A stretch of DNA of 64,000 nt, from positions 1,054,001 to 1,118,000 of the forward strand of contig NZ_CP115671.1 in assembly GCF_027886425.1 (NCBI RefSeq), read 5' to 3'. The notes below the pieces were generated by a model. It was not told the origin of the DNA. It saw only the letters and a list, made by a program, of their open reading frames with translations, and did not search any database. Shown piece after piece: positions 1 through 7,271 of the stretch (the first letter of the stretch is position 1; every line of letters starts with the position of its first letter). The stretch is from Brevundimonas vesicularis (GTDB lineage: Bacteria > Pseudomonadota > Alphaproteobacteria > Caulobacterales > Caulobacteraceae). A program made the position numbers and the translations under genes.

Positions 1-1
1 G

Positions 2-373
2 ATCCCGGCGGCGGCGCCCGATCTGTCGGTCGTGTGCCTGACCATCAACGACTGGAATGCGGGGACGGCGGTCGCGACCTACAAGGCCGGGCTGGGGACG
101 TTGGTGGACCGGTGCCTGACGACGGGGGACGTGCTGCTGATGACCGGATGTCCGTCCGATCCGACCCAGGGCAAGGCGAGCTATGCAACGCAAGCCGCGA
201 TCCGCGATGCGGTGTTCGAGGTGGCGGCGACCCGGGGATTGTCGGTGCCGATTGACGGGACTGCCCTGTTCGGCGGCGGCTTCGCTGGCGGGCTGATGTT
301 CGATTCCGTCCATCCCAATGCGGCGGGCCAGGCGAGGATCGCCGAGGCGGTGCGGGCGCGCGTGATGATCTGA
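2..373 (+). CDS. SGNH/GDSL-type hydrolase, C-terminal part (cut by window edge)
   Basis: The reading frame is open from the first bases of the window, so this is the last 123 residues of a longer protein. Two landmarks fit the SGNH hydrolase (lipase/esterase) fold. A TINDWN segment at fragment residues 14-19 resembles block III (GxND). DSVHPNAAGQ near residues 101-110 matches block V, whose Asp and His are the catalytic acid and base. The N-terminal nucleophilic Ser block lies outside the window. The next gene is a membrane acyltransferase, so a joint role in modifying a surface polysaccharide is possible but is only inferred from adjacency. Substrate unknown. Confidence 0.75.
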   Translation: MPAAAPDLSVVCLTINDWNAGTAVATYKAGLGTLVDRCLTTGDVLLMTGCPSDPTQGKASYATQAAIRDAVFEVAATRGLSVPIDGTALFGGGFAGGLMFDSVHPNAAGQARIAEAVRARVMI

Positions 374-411
374 GGTTGTCGCGCACGCTCGCGCGGTGAT
401 AACCGTGGCGG

Positions 412-1452
412 ATGGGGGAGCGGTTCTACGGGGTGCAGGCGCTGAGGTTCGCGGCGGCGACGGCGGTGGTCGGCACGCACGCCCTGGATCTGGTGGGAGC
501 GCGGCTGGGACAGGAGACGGCGCTGAGCGGCGGGACGCTGGAGAACTTCGGCGCCGTGGGTGTGGATGTGTTCTTCGTCATCAGCGGCTTCATCATCGCC
601 ACGACGACGCAGGGTCAGACGGGCGTGGGCGCGGCCGGGGCCTTCCTGTGGCGGCGATTTCGGCGGGTGGCCCCGATCTACTGGCTGCTGTCGCTGCCGA
701 TCCTGATCGGGATGGCGCGGGGCGGGACGCTGAGCCCCGAGGTGGCGGCGGCCACGTTTTTATTCTGGCCGTTCAGCGGATTGGAGATGACGTTTCCGGC
801 GCTGGGGCCGGGGTGGACCCTGTGTTTCGAGATGCTGTTCTACGCCGGGTTCGGGTTGGCGATGGTCGGCGGGCGACGGGTCGGTTGGGGGCTGGTCGGG
901 GCCTATGCGGCGATGCTGGCGGCCGGCCTGGTCGTGGCGGCGCCGGTTCTGAGGTTCTGGGGCGCGCCGATCGTTCTGGAATTTTTGCTGGGCGTGGGGA
1001 TCGCCTGGATGTGGCGGTCGGCGCCGCGTCGGTTGGGGCTGTGGGCGGTGGCGCTGGCGATGCTGGGGTTCGGGTTGGGCCTGGTCTTCGGCTATGGCGG
1101 CATCGACGATGTGCGGGCGCTGAACGATCCGTGGAACGGGCTGAGGCGGGCAGCGGTCTGGGGACTGCCCAGCGCCCTGCTGGTGTTTGGCGTGGTGCGA
1201 ATGGAGCGGACGGACCGGGCGCCGGGGCGGCTGTCGCAGGCGGCCGCCTTCATGGGGGATGCGTCTTACTCAATCTATCTTGTCCATGTGCTGGTGATCC
1301 GGGCGATGGGGCGGATGTTCGAGAGCGGGATGGTCGTCCTGCCGGGGGATGCGGTGGTGGGCCTGACTGTGGTCGCCAGTCTGGCGGCGGGGGCGGTCGT
1401 GCATGTGTGGATGGAGCGGCCACTTTTGAAAATCCTCCCCCGAGCAGTGTAG
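412..1452 (+). CDS. Acyltransferase family 3 membrane protein
   Basis: This 346-residue polytopic inner-membrane protein has the layout of acyltransferase family 3 (OafA/NodX type), which O-acylates exported glycans. Seen: N-terminal GVQALRFAAA, then a His at residue 23 in the position of the essential family His, the signature VDVFFVISGFII at 51-62, an FRRVAPIYWLL segment near 82-93, and about ten hydrophobic helices. The short C-terminus ending PLLKILPRAV is typical of the family's last helix, except that its last seven codons and the stop lie inside a palindromic repeat starting at 1432. The repeat may therefore have replaced the original end of the gene. Substrate not predictable. Confidence 0.88.
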   Translation: MGERFYGVQALRFAAATAVVGTHALDLVGARLGQETALSGGTLENFGAVGVDVFFVISGFIIATTTQGQTGVGAAGAFLWRRFRRVAPIYWLLSLPILIGMARGGTLSPEVAAATFLFWPFSGLEMTFPALGPGWTLCFEMLFYAGFGLAMVGGRRVGWGLVGAYAAMLAAGLVVAAPVLRFWGAPIVLEFLLGVGIAWMWRSAPRRLGLWAVALAMLGFGLGLVFGYGGIDDVRALNDPWNGLRRAAVWGLPSALLVFGVVRMERTDRAPGRLSQAAAFMGDASYSIYLVHVLVIRAMGRMFESGMVVLPGDAVVGLTVVASLAAGAVVHVWMERPLLKILPRAV

Positions 1453-1585
1453 CGGCACGGGGGAGGGGGACCGCGCGAAGCGTGGTGGAGGGGGCGGAAA
1501 CCGGTTGGGTGTGAGACGGTTCGCAGAGCGCGCCGTCGCCCCTCCACCGCTTCGCGGTCCCCCTCCCCCGCTGGCGGGGGAGGAT
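1432..1585. repeat. GC-rich palindromic repeat, copy A (full length)
   Basis: An imperfect inverted repeat of about 154 bp bounded by ATCCTCCCCC and GGGGGAGGAT. The left half (GGGGGAGGGGGACCGCG..AAGCGTGGTGGAGGGG) is the reverse complement of the right half (CCCCTCCACCGCTTCGCGG then TCCCCCTCCCCC), with an unrelated spacer of about 50 bp. Related copies lie at 5571-5622, 8655-8793 and 19819-19958. The element starts inside the acyltransferase gene, supplies its stop codon, and ends just before the ribosome-binding site (AAAAGGAG) of the portal gene. It looks like a REP- or RUP-type dispersed element. Confidence 0.85.
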
Positions 1586-1602
1586 ATGAAAAGGAGATTG
1601 CG

Positions 1603-2775
1603 ATGGTTTCGATCCGGTGGCCGTTCGGCCAGGCGGGGCGCACGGGCGCGCCTGAGGGCAAGGAGAGCCGGGCGGGCGGGGTGATCGCCTTGTCAGGGGT
1701 GGGGCGCCCGCGGTGGACGCCCAACGACTACGCCAGCCTGGCGCGCGAGGGGTATCAGAAGAATGCGGTGGCCTATCGCTGCATCCGCATGATCGCCGAG
1801 GCGGCGGCGTCGGCGCCGTTCGCGGTGTTCGTGGACGGGGTGCGAAGCGAGGATCATCCGCTTGCGAAACTGATCCGTCGGCCCAATCCCGAGCAGTCGG
1901 GGGCGGAGCTGATGGAGGCGGTCTATGGGGCGCTGCAGGTGTCGGGCAACGCCTATGTCGAGGCGACCGGCGATGCGGACGGGGACGGGGCGCCGGACGA
2001 GCTGTGGGCGCTGCGGTCGGATCGGGTGAAGGTGGTTCCGGGCCGGTCGGGCTGGCCCGAGGCGTGGGATTATTCCGTGGACGGACGGTCGGTGCGGATC
2101 GGGCGGGCGGCGGACGGCTGGGCGCCGGTGATGCACCTGAAGCTGTGGCACCCGCTGGACGACTGGTACGGGCTGTCGCCGCTGGAGGCGGCGGCGCAGG
2201 GCGTGGATGCGCACAATGCGGCCGGCGCCTGGAACAAGGCCCTGCTGGACAATGCGGCGCGGCCATCGGGGGCGCTGGTCTATGGGGCGAGGAACGGCGA
2301 GCGGCTGACGGACGGGCAGTTCGAGGCGCTGAAGGATCAGCTGTCGAGCGTCTATGCCGGGGCGACGAACGCCGGGCGGCCGATTCTGCTGGAGGGCGGG
2401 ATGGACTGGAAGCCGCTGAGCCTGACGCCGGCGGAGATGGATTTTACGGCCGGCAAACATGCGGCGGCGCGCGAGATCGCCTTGGCCTTCGGGGTTCCGC
2501 CGCAGCTGCTGGGGATACCGGGCGATGCGACCTACGCCAACTATCGCGAGGCCAATGCGGCCTTCTGGCGTCAGACGGTGATCCCGCTGGTGCGGAAGGC
2601 GGCGGGGGCGATGACGGGCTGGCTGGGCGAGCGGTTCGCGAGGTGCGAGATCCGGGCGGACCTGGATGCGGTCTCGGCGCTGCAGCACGAGCGGGACGCC
2701 CTGTGGGCGCGGCTGGAGGCGGCGAGCTTCCTGACGGACGAGGAACGCAGGCGGATAACGGGGTTGGGGGCATGA
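1603..2775 (+). CDS. HK97-family phage portal protein (GTA gp3-like)
   Basis: A protein of 390 residues with the course of HK97-type portals, the dodecameric ring through which DNA enters the capsid. Typical stretches: QKNAVAYRCIRMIAEAAASAPF near 52-73, LYWL-type core replaced by LKLWHPLDDWYGLSPLEAAAQ near 184-204, and FGVPPQLLGIPGDATYANYREANAAFW near 302-328. The compact size and the order portal, small membrane protein, prohead protease match the Rhodobacter-type gene transfer agent cluster rather than a free phage. The start is set by AAAAGGAG 7 bases upstream of ATG 1603. The stop overlaps the next start (ATGA). The expected terminase (gp2) is not upstream; an acyltransferase and a repeat are there instead. 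The reading frame is intact. Confidence 0.92.
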   Translation: MVSIRWPFGQAGRTGAPEGKESRAGGVIALSGVGRPRWTPNDYASLAREGYQKNAVAYRCIRMIAEAAASAPFAVFVDGVRSEDHPLAKLIRRPNPEQSGAELMEAVYGALQVSGNAYVEATGDADGDGAPDELWALRSDRVKVVPGRSGWPEAWDYSVDGRSVRIGRAADGWAPVMHLKLWHPLDDWYGLSPLEAAAQGVDAHNAAGAWNKALLDNAARPSGALVYGARNGERLTDGQFEALKDQLSSVYAGATNAGRPILLEGGMDWKPLSLTPAEMDFTAGKHAAAREIALAFGVPPQLLGIPGDATYANYREANAAFWRQTVIPLVRKAAGAMTGWLGERFARCEIRADLDAVSALQHERDALWARLEAASFLTDEERRRITGLGA

Positions 2776-3002
2776 CCGAACATCATATCCGGCGCGTGCC
2801 GACGGCGCTGCTGATCGCCGTCGTGGTGCAGACGGTGGGCGGCCTGGTCTGGGCCGGGGGCGCCGCAGCGCGGATCGCGACGTTGGAGCAGCGGGTCGGG
2901 GAACAGAGGCTGGTCGCCGAACGACTGGCGCGGCTGGAGGTCCAGGGCGAGGCGACGGCGGCGGCGGTGGAGCGGATCGAGCGTAGGTTGGAGGGGAAAT
3001 GA
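2772..3002 (+). CDS. Small GTA-cluster membrane protein (unnamed)
   Basis: A 76-residue ORF translationally coupled on both sides: its ATG overlaps the portal stop by four bases, and its stop overlaps the next ATG. It has one hydrophobic helix near residues 11-32, then a charged, probably coiled-coil tail (VGEQRLVAERLARLEVQGE onward) to the end. GTA clusters commonly carry a tiny gene between portal and prohead protease; position and coupling are the main support for calling this the same gene. A role as an assembly or scaffold helper would be a guess. Confidence 0.75.
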   Translation: MTEHHIRRVPTALLIAVVVQTVGGLVWAGGAAARIATLEQRVGEQRLVAERLARLEVQGEATAAAVERIERRLEGK

Positions 3003-3418
3003 GCGCACTGGCCATCGAAGGCTACGCCTCGCTGTGGGGCGTGGCGGATCTGAACGGGGACGTGGTGCAGGCGGGGGCGTTTGCGGACAGTCTGGCCAAG
3101 ACGGGGGCTGAGGGGGTGCGGATGCTGAACCAGCACGATGCGCGGGCGCCGGTCGGGGTCTGGGAGCAGATCGTCGAGGATGCGCGCGGTCTGTTCGTGC
3201 GTGGCCGGATCGAAGACTGGTCGGCCGAGGCGCGGTTCGCCGGGGCGTTGAGCCGGGCCGGAGCGCTGGACGGGCTGTCGATCGGCTACCGCACGGCGCG
3301 GGCCCGGCGTCAGGGGCGGTTGAGGGTGTTGAGCGCGGTCGAGCTGTGGGAGGTGTCGCTGGTGACGTTTCCGATGCTGCCGGGGGCGCGGTTCGATGTC
3401 TTGTTGGCGCATACATAA
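2999..3418 (+). CDS. HK97-family prohead protease (GTA gp4-like)
   Basis: A protein of 139 residues with the U35/HK97 prohead protease pattern. It starts with IEGYASLWGVADLNGDVV near 6-23, has NQHDARAPVG with candidate catalytic His46, then GLSIGYRT with candidate catalytic Ser94, and ends with the family's ELWEVSLVTFPMLPGA. In HK97-type systems this enzyme cleaves the N-terminal delta domain from capsid protein during maturation. The motifs look intact. The capsid gene that should follow directly is missing here and survives only as a start fragment at 5642, so the enzyme has no visible local substrate. The start overlaps the preceding stop (ATGA). Confidence 0.9.
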   Translation: MSALAIEGYASLWGVADLNGDVVQAGAFADSLAKTGAEGVRMLNQHDARAPVGVWEQIVEDARGLFVRGRIEDWSAEARFAGALSRAGALDGLSIGYRTARARRQGRLRVLSAVELWEVSLVTFPMLPGARFDVLLAHT

Positions 3419-3502
3419 TCCGTCACGGTTGCGCAGAATCATGGTCTCAAATATGAGCGGACAGGGAGGGCTTGAACGAAGGCCTATTGCGAAAGGCCCG
3501 AA

Positions 3503-4015
3503 GTGTCAGCCCTATCGGCGTCGAAAGCGCATTACGACAGCTTGCAGAAGCTCGCAGCCAAGACTGCGGCAGAGACACTTCGATCCTATGGGATCAACCT
3601 ATCTCTCCTTCATTACAGCGGGCGTGTCGAAGGTGCGATCAAAGCCCAATGGCTAGAGCGTCAGGTCGGTTGGGATTGGCCCGCAATCGCGCGCTCCAAT
3701 CGAGAGTTTAAATCGTTCTGCCTAGCGATGTGGGCGCCTAACGACCAATTGGTGGGCTTAGCGTTGATGACGCTTAGCAAGCAGGCGGTGACCTTGAAGT
3801 TCGTGGAGGGAAGGCCTTCCTCAGACTGCACTTTCAAGGGCAAGCGAATCTTGATCGCGCTGGAAGTAGCGGCGAACTACGCGCAAGGGGCAGGCGTAGG
3901 CGAAATTCGCATCCATCCGCTCAATGATACGTTAGCCCATCTGTACGAGAGTGTTTACGGCTTTGAGGTTGTCAAAGAGCGTAAGAGTGAGTCATACTAT
4001 CGAAAGAGGATATGA
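3503..4015 (+). CDS. GNAT-type N-acetyltransferase-like protein
   Basis: A 170-residue ORF with GTG start (AAAGG about 8 bases upstream). The C-terminal part has the usual GNAT ending: a beta strand (EIRIHPLN), then NDTLAHLYESVYGFEVV, resembling the N-x(4)-LYxxxGF segment of acetyl-CoA-dependent acetyltransferases, and a final strand. The N-terminal half is less typical. Base composition is visibly lower in GC than both flanks, with A/T-ending codons, suggesting recent transfer. It sits where the GTA capsid gene is expected and is followed one base later by a 64-residue ORF. Possible roles include small-molecule or protein acetylation; a toxin role cannot be shown, since no ribbon-helix-helix partner is visible. 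Confidence 0.6.
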   Translation: MSALSASKAHYDSLQKLAAKTAAETLRSYGINLSLLHYSGRVEGAIKAQWLERQVGWDWPAIARSNREFKSFCLAMWAPNDQLVGLALMTLSKQAVTLKFVEGRPSSDCTFKGKRILIALEVAANYAQGAGVGEIRIHPLNDTLAHLYESVYGFEVVKERKSESYYRKRI

Positions 4016-4016
4016 G

Positions 4017-4211
4017 ATGAGCCAACTTTTTACATGGTTGTCCGACCTGCCTCGCATGGTCCAACTCCAGGGGCGTCCGTCGGTGGAGGTTGAACCCCTG
4101 CGCCCTCAAGCGCGCGCCATGACTGGCTTTCTATCCACTTTGACTAACGAGCAGAGAGCCGCCGCTCTGGATTATTGCGGCGATGACTCCCATGGTGAAA
4201 CGCACCACTAG
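4017..4211 (+). CDS. Small hypothetical protein, partner of the GNAT-like gene
   Basis: A 64-residue ORF starting at ATG 4017, immediately after the TGA at 4013-4015, so probably co-translated with the acetyltransferase-like gene. The sequence (MSQLFTWLSDLPRM at the start, then a Pro-rich linker and a helix-forming LTNEQRAAALDYCG) shows no family I recognise. It is acidic at the C-terminus and ends in HGETHH. It shares the low GC of the preceding gene. The pair ends at a strong terminator (4277-4318), so it appears to be a complete two-gene unit. Confidence 0.5.
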   Translation: MSQLFTWLSDLPRMVQLQGRPSVEVEPLRPQARAMTGFLSTLTNEQRAAALDYCGDDSHGETHH

Positions 4212-4276
4212 ACAGGCGTTCTTCACAGGCGCTCGTTAAGCGTCTACTGCCTGGGCATACTATCTTGGTTCCAGAG

Positions 4277-4318
4277 AACCCCGCGATAGCCAAAAGGCCC
4301 TCGCGGGGTTTCGCTTTT
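4277..4318 (+). terminator. Rho-independent terminator after the acetyltransferase island
   Basis: A perfect 10-bp stem AACCCCGCGA / TCGCGGGGTT with a 14-base loop, followed by TCGCTTTT. It lies 65 bases after the 64-residue ORF and faces the convergent gene ending at 4327. Confidence 0.85.
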
Positions 4319-4326
4319 GAGATATG

Positions 4327-5142
4327 TCAGTTTGGCTTGAGGGCCTGGAAGGCGCCGTTGCGGTCGAGGGTTTCGGCGAGGGCGGCCATCTGGGCGCGAC
4401 CCTTCTTGCCATGGAGATAGCGCAGGGCCCAGGCGGCGAGCACCAGGCCGAAGATCCAGCCGACGTGCAGCACCAGGTGGGCGAACAGGATGAAGACGGC
4501 CGCCAGCGCATAGGCGCCAATATAGACCAGCGCCAGCTGGCCGCCGCGCGAGGCCGTGGGGTTGGACAGGCCGGCGATGATCTCGGCCAGGTCCGGCGAG
4601 GCGGCGGCGGACGGCAGGACGTGATCGGAGGGCTTTGACGCCGGTTGGGGCGCGGATCTGGATTGCTTCTGCGGCGTGGCCTGGGCGGCGGGTGCAGCGG
4701 CCGGTCGGGCGGGTTTTGGCCTGGGCGGGATCGGATCCGGCGTGCGCCGGGCGGGACGGAACAGGATCGATCGGCCGGCTTCGTCGACGGTGAAGACCTC
4801 TTCAAAGGCGGTGGTTGTGAAGTCGATGTCACGGGTGTCCTGGCCATAGCTCTGGCCATGCAGGGCCGTCAGCCGGCCCTGGCGCAGTTCGATCTGGAAG
4901 CCGACGGGGTCGGGCAGGCCGGCGACCATGGCATGGACCGTGCCGAACAGGCCGGTGGCGTCCGGGTTGGCGGTCGCGCGGTCCGCATCGACGACGATCT
5001 GGGAATAGAGGCCGGCGCCGGTGTTGCGACGCAGCCCCGGCGAACTGGCGGCGACCTGTGCCCGCAGGTCCGGCACGCTGTCGCCCATCTGCCAGATCAT
5101 GGCGTCCATGACGGCGCTTTCGAGGGGCGTCAGGTGGGACAT
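4327..5142 (-). CDS. Unrecognised protein with C-terminal two-helix membrane anchor
   Basis: A protein of 271 residues I cannot assign. Seen: a soluble N-terminal region of about 125 residues with mixed alpha/beta character (FGTVHAMVAGLPDPVGFQIELRQGR reads like strands), a long Pro/Ala-rich linker at about 132-175, and two hydrophobic helices at about 203-223 and 224-241, followed by a basic HGKKGRAQ segment and a short tail. An anchored cytoplasmic or periplasmic domain is likely. It lies 6 bases downstream of the 5149-5475 gene on the same strand, so the two form an operon. Both lie inside the broken GTA cluster and oppose its direction. Confidence 0.6.
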   Translation of the reverse strand: MSHLTPLESAVMDAMIWQMGDSVPDLRAQVAASSPGLRRNTGAGLYSQIVVDADRATANPDATGLFGTVHAMVAGLPDPVGFQIELRQGRLTALHGQSYGQDTRDIDFTTTAFEEVFTVDEAGRSILFRPARRTPDPIPPRPKPARPAAAPAAQATPQKQSRSAPQPASKPSDHVLPSAAASPDLAEIIAGLSNPTASRGGQLALVYIGAYALAAVFILFAHLVLHVGWIFGLVLAAWALRYLHGKKGRAQMAALAETLDRNGAFQALKPN

Positions 5143-5148
5143 GGGGCG

Positions 5149-5475
5149 TCAGGACGACTTGGATGCAGCGTTGCGACGCAGCATCAAAACCACGATGCCG
5201 ACGATCAGGACGAGTATGGCGATCTGCGCCGCGCGGTAGGGCAGGCCGCTTTCGCCCTCAGCCTCGGCGCCGCGATGCAGGGCGGTCAGGACGATATCTG
5301 CAATCGTGTAGACGATGACCGGAAGGCCGATGGTCGCCGCCCATGGCCAGCGGGCCACACGTCGTGGCCCTGCTGAAAGCGTGCCGGGCGGGAAGAGGAT
5401 CGCGAAAAGGATCAGCGCGGCTGCATGAAGCAGCGGGCTGTAGAGATCAGCTTCGACGAAGATCGGCGCGGGCAT
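5149..5475 (-). CDS. Small membrane protein, unknown function
   Basis: A protein of 108 residues that is mostly hydrophobic, with about three membrane segments (near 15-32, 45-65 and 83-100) and a short basic C-terminus (LRRNAASKSS). No family recognised. It is the first gene of a two-gene minus-strand unit with the 4327-5142 gene (6-base gap). The pairing suggests a shared membrane role, but there is no direct clue to it. Confidence 0.6.
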   Translation of the reverse strand: MPAPIFVEADLYSPLLHAAALILFAILFPPGTLSAGPRRVARWPWAATIGLPVIVYTIADIVLTALHRGAEAEGESGLPYRAAQIAILVLIVGIVVLMLRRNAASKSS

Positions 5476-5570
5476 GAGGCGAGCCTAGCGTTCGCCTGAA
5501 GCCGCCGCAATCACAGGTTTCGGGCGGCCGATGACGGCTGCTCGCGAAATGGGAAGGTCGCGACGCGGCC

Positions 5571-5622
5571 GCCCTCTCCACCGCCTTCGGCGGTTCCCCT
5601 CCCCCGCATCGCGGGGGAGGAT
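5571..5622. repeat. GC-rich palindromic repeat, copy B (half element)
   Basis: This matches the right half of copy A: CCCTCTCCACCGCCTTCGG followed by CGGTTCCCCTCCCCC, then GCATCGCGGGGGAGGAT. As with copy A and the portal gene, it stops just before the ribosome-binding site (AGGAGAC) of a GTA gene start, here the capsid fragment. Confidence 0.8.
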
Positions 5623-5641
5623 CGTTTCAGCAGGAGACACC

Positions 5642-5755
5642 ATGAAAGAGACCAAACAGGCTTCGGGCCAGCCCGAGGCGCGCGATGTCGTGCGCGAGAT
5701 GATGGCGATGCGGTGTTGGCAAGTGCGCCACCTTCCGCTCACGATTCACCCGTGA
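5642..5755 (+). pseudogene. Remnant of GTA major capsid gene (gp5), first ~20 codons only
   Basis: ATG 5642 is preceded by AGGAGACACC and opens a 37-codon frame. The first 20 or so residues (MKETKQASGQPEARDVVREM) resemble the N-terminus of GTA/HK97 capsid proteins, which begin with a short MKxETK-like segment and continue into a long helical delta domain. After about 5700 the frame becomes unrelated (MRCWQVRHLPLTIHP) and stops. A 12-mer (CTCACGATTCAC, 5738-5749) at this junction recurs at 7952-7963 in the tail part of the cluster. Interpretation: the capsid gene was cut off by a deletion or rearrangement that removed its body and the genes after it. The identification rests on a short match plus position. 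Confidence 0.6.
5738..5749. repeat. 12-mer CTCACGATTCAC, copy at the capsid deletion junction
   Basis: Identical to 7952-7963 and, in inverse orientation, nearly identical to 7903-7913 (GTGAATCGTGA). It lies just past the point where the capsid reading frame loses its family resemblance. Confidence 0.6.
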
Positions 5756-5759
5756 AAGC

Positions 5760-6473
5760 TCACTCGCCCTTCGGGTTCGGGCCGAAGCGGTTTTCGCCCT
5801 TCTGGCTGTCGACCAGACCGATCCACAACAGGAAAGCCAGGCCCAGCAGGCCGGCGATGGCGAACAGGCCGAAGGCCGGGCCCATCAGAGCGAAGACGGC
5901 GGCCGGGTTGCCCTCGTAGTAGTCTTCCGAATAGCCGTTGGCGACGGCGGCGGCGACGACCATGGCGAAGCCGGCGAAGAAGGCTATGACCGAGCCGACC
6001 CAGGGAATGGCGATCAGCCAGCCGGTCTTGCCCATGTCGTGCAGGCGCTTCACCGAAATGGCCAGGTTGGGCCATATCAGGACCAGGCCGAACAGGTTGA
6101 TGATCGGGATCCAGCTGATGACGACGTTGACGCCCAGCAGGATCAGCCAGCCGATCCAGAAATGGCTGCGGCGGATGCGGCCCTCGAAGGACAGGAACAG
6201 CTTCTGCCAGTCGAAGCCGGCGACGGCGGTCGAGGTCGAGCTGGCGTAACCGCCGGCGACGCCGGTGGTGGTGGGCGAACCCGCCAGGATCAGGATCTGG
6301 GTCGCGGCGGCGCCTTCGGGGACGAAGTCGACGCGGACGCCGGCGGCGGGTACGGCCGGCGATTGCAGCGCGGCCGAGGTGAAGTCGTAACGGGCGCCGT
6401 CGTCGCCGCTGATCAGACCGACGCCGGTCGTGGCGTCGTAGCTGAGAATTTCACCGCGCACTGAGATCTCCAT
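5760..6473 (-). CDS. DUF805 membrane protein with N-terminal OB/cold-shock-like domain
   Basis: A protein of 237 residues. Residues about 5-63 (RGEILSYDATTGVGLISGDD, then YDFTSAAL and VRVDFVPEG) have the strand pattern of an OB/cold-shock-like domain, with GLISGDDG in place of the usual GFI..DDG. After a Gly/Ser/Thr-rich linker, a DUF805 domain runs from about 90 to 230: LFLSFEGRIRRSHFWIGWL, the signature RLHDMGKTGWLIAIP near 143-157, and about four helices. DUF805 proteins are inner-membrane proteins of unknown function. A tandem paralogue with the same architecture lies 66 bases away. The pair occupies the gap left by the lost GTA genes. Confidence 0.8.
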   Translation of the reverse strand: MEISVRGEILSYDATTGVGLISGDDGARYDFTSAALQSPAVPAAGVRVDFVPEGAAATQILILAGSPTTTGVAGGYASSTSTAVAGFDWQKLFLSFEGRIRRSHFWIGWLILLGVNVVISWIPIINLFGLVLIWPNLAISVKRLHDMGKTGWLIAIPWVGSVIAFFAGFAMVVAAAVANGYSEDYYEGNPAAVFALMGPAFGLFAIAGLLGLAFLLWIGLVDSQKGENRFGPNPKGE

Positions 6474-6539
6474 GACTGGCGCCAGGTCCGGCGCGGCGGC
6501 AACATCGCCGACCCGTGCAATCCCAGCAACCCGAAAAGG

Positions 6540-7187
6540 TCAAGCTGGCCGATCCTGACGCGTTTGTAATGCGCGCGACCCCTTGGGCGGCGCACCGTGG
6601 ACGTTCGCGTCGGGTTGCGAGGGCAGGAGGCTGATGATGAAGGTGAACAGGCCGCCGACATAGGGGACGAGGCCGATCAGGATCAGCCAGCCGGTGAGCC
6701 CGACATCGTGGAAGCGACGAATCGTGACGCAGACGTAGGGAACGATCAGCGCGAAATAGACAAGGGCGACGATGCAGATCCAGGCGATGCCCCAACTCTC
6801 CATATCGTAGCCGGCCTCGGCGTCGAGGACGGCCAGACCGATGATCGGCATGAAGGCGAGCATCAGGATCAGGAAGTGGAACAGGGCGAAGGACCAGTAT
6901 TCCTTTCGCCGCGCCCGGCCGTGGCCCTCGATATAGAGGTCGGTGATGCAGCGGACGAAATAGCCCCATAGGCCCAGGTCCGGTTCGGGGGCGTATAGGG
7001 CCGGCCCCAGAGGGCCGTCACGCAGGACCATCAGGCTGAGCGCCTGGGCGTCCTGAACCACGAAATCGACGCGGCGGCCGGGTTCGAGACCGGCGGCGGC
7101 CGAGGTGAAGACGTAGCGCTGCAGGTCGTCGCCGCTGATCAACCCCTCGCCGGTCATCGGATCGTAGCTGAGAATTTCGCCGCGCAA
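6540..7187 (-). CDS. DUF805 membrane protein with N-terminal OB-like domain (paralogue)
   Basis: A protein of 215 residues if it starts at TTG 7187, chosen because the conserved opening MRGEILSYDPMTGEGLISGDD then aligns with the neighbour's MEISVRGEILSYDATTGVGLISGDD. No ATG or GTG suits; the frame stays open upstream but overlaps the divergent gp12 gene, which is implausible. OB-like region about 1-55; DUF805 about 70-195, with the signature RRFHDVGLTGWLILIGLVPYVGG and about four membrane helices. The tail is charged. It probably arose by duplication with the 5760-6473 gene and shares its orientation. Function unknown; coupling of an RNA/ligand-binding-like fold to a membrane domain is the notable point. 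Confidence 0.72.
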   Translation of the reverse strand: MRGEILSYDPMTGEGLISGDDLQRYVFTSAAAGLEPGRRVDFVVQDAQALSLMVLRDGPLGPALYAPEPDLGLWGYFVRCITDLYIEGHGRARRKEYWSFALFHFLILMLAFMPIIGLAVLDAEAGYDMESWGIAWICIVALVYFALIVPYVCVTIRRFHDVGLTGWLILIGLVPYVGGLFTFIISLLPSQPDANVHGAPPKGSRALQTRQDRPA

Positions 7188-7271
7188 GGCCGTGTCTCGC
7201 AAAGACGCGGCGTCGGCGCCGCCGCCAAGGTGTGGACCGGGCGGGCGGCATTGCACAACAGGAGAGTGTTG

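Noticed and set aside
396..1514. Long alternative frame overlapping the acyltransferase gene
   Set aside because: Its product is Gly/Arg-rich without membrane helices or motifs, while the 412-1452 frame carries clear acyltransferase signatures. GC-rich DNA gives many such open frames.
3396..3711. Two short plus-strand open frames before the acetyltransferase-like gene, tested as capsid remnants
   Set aside because: Neither resembles a capsid protein, and both overlap the acetyltransferase frame.
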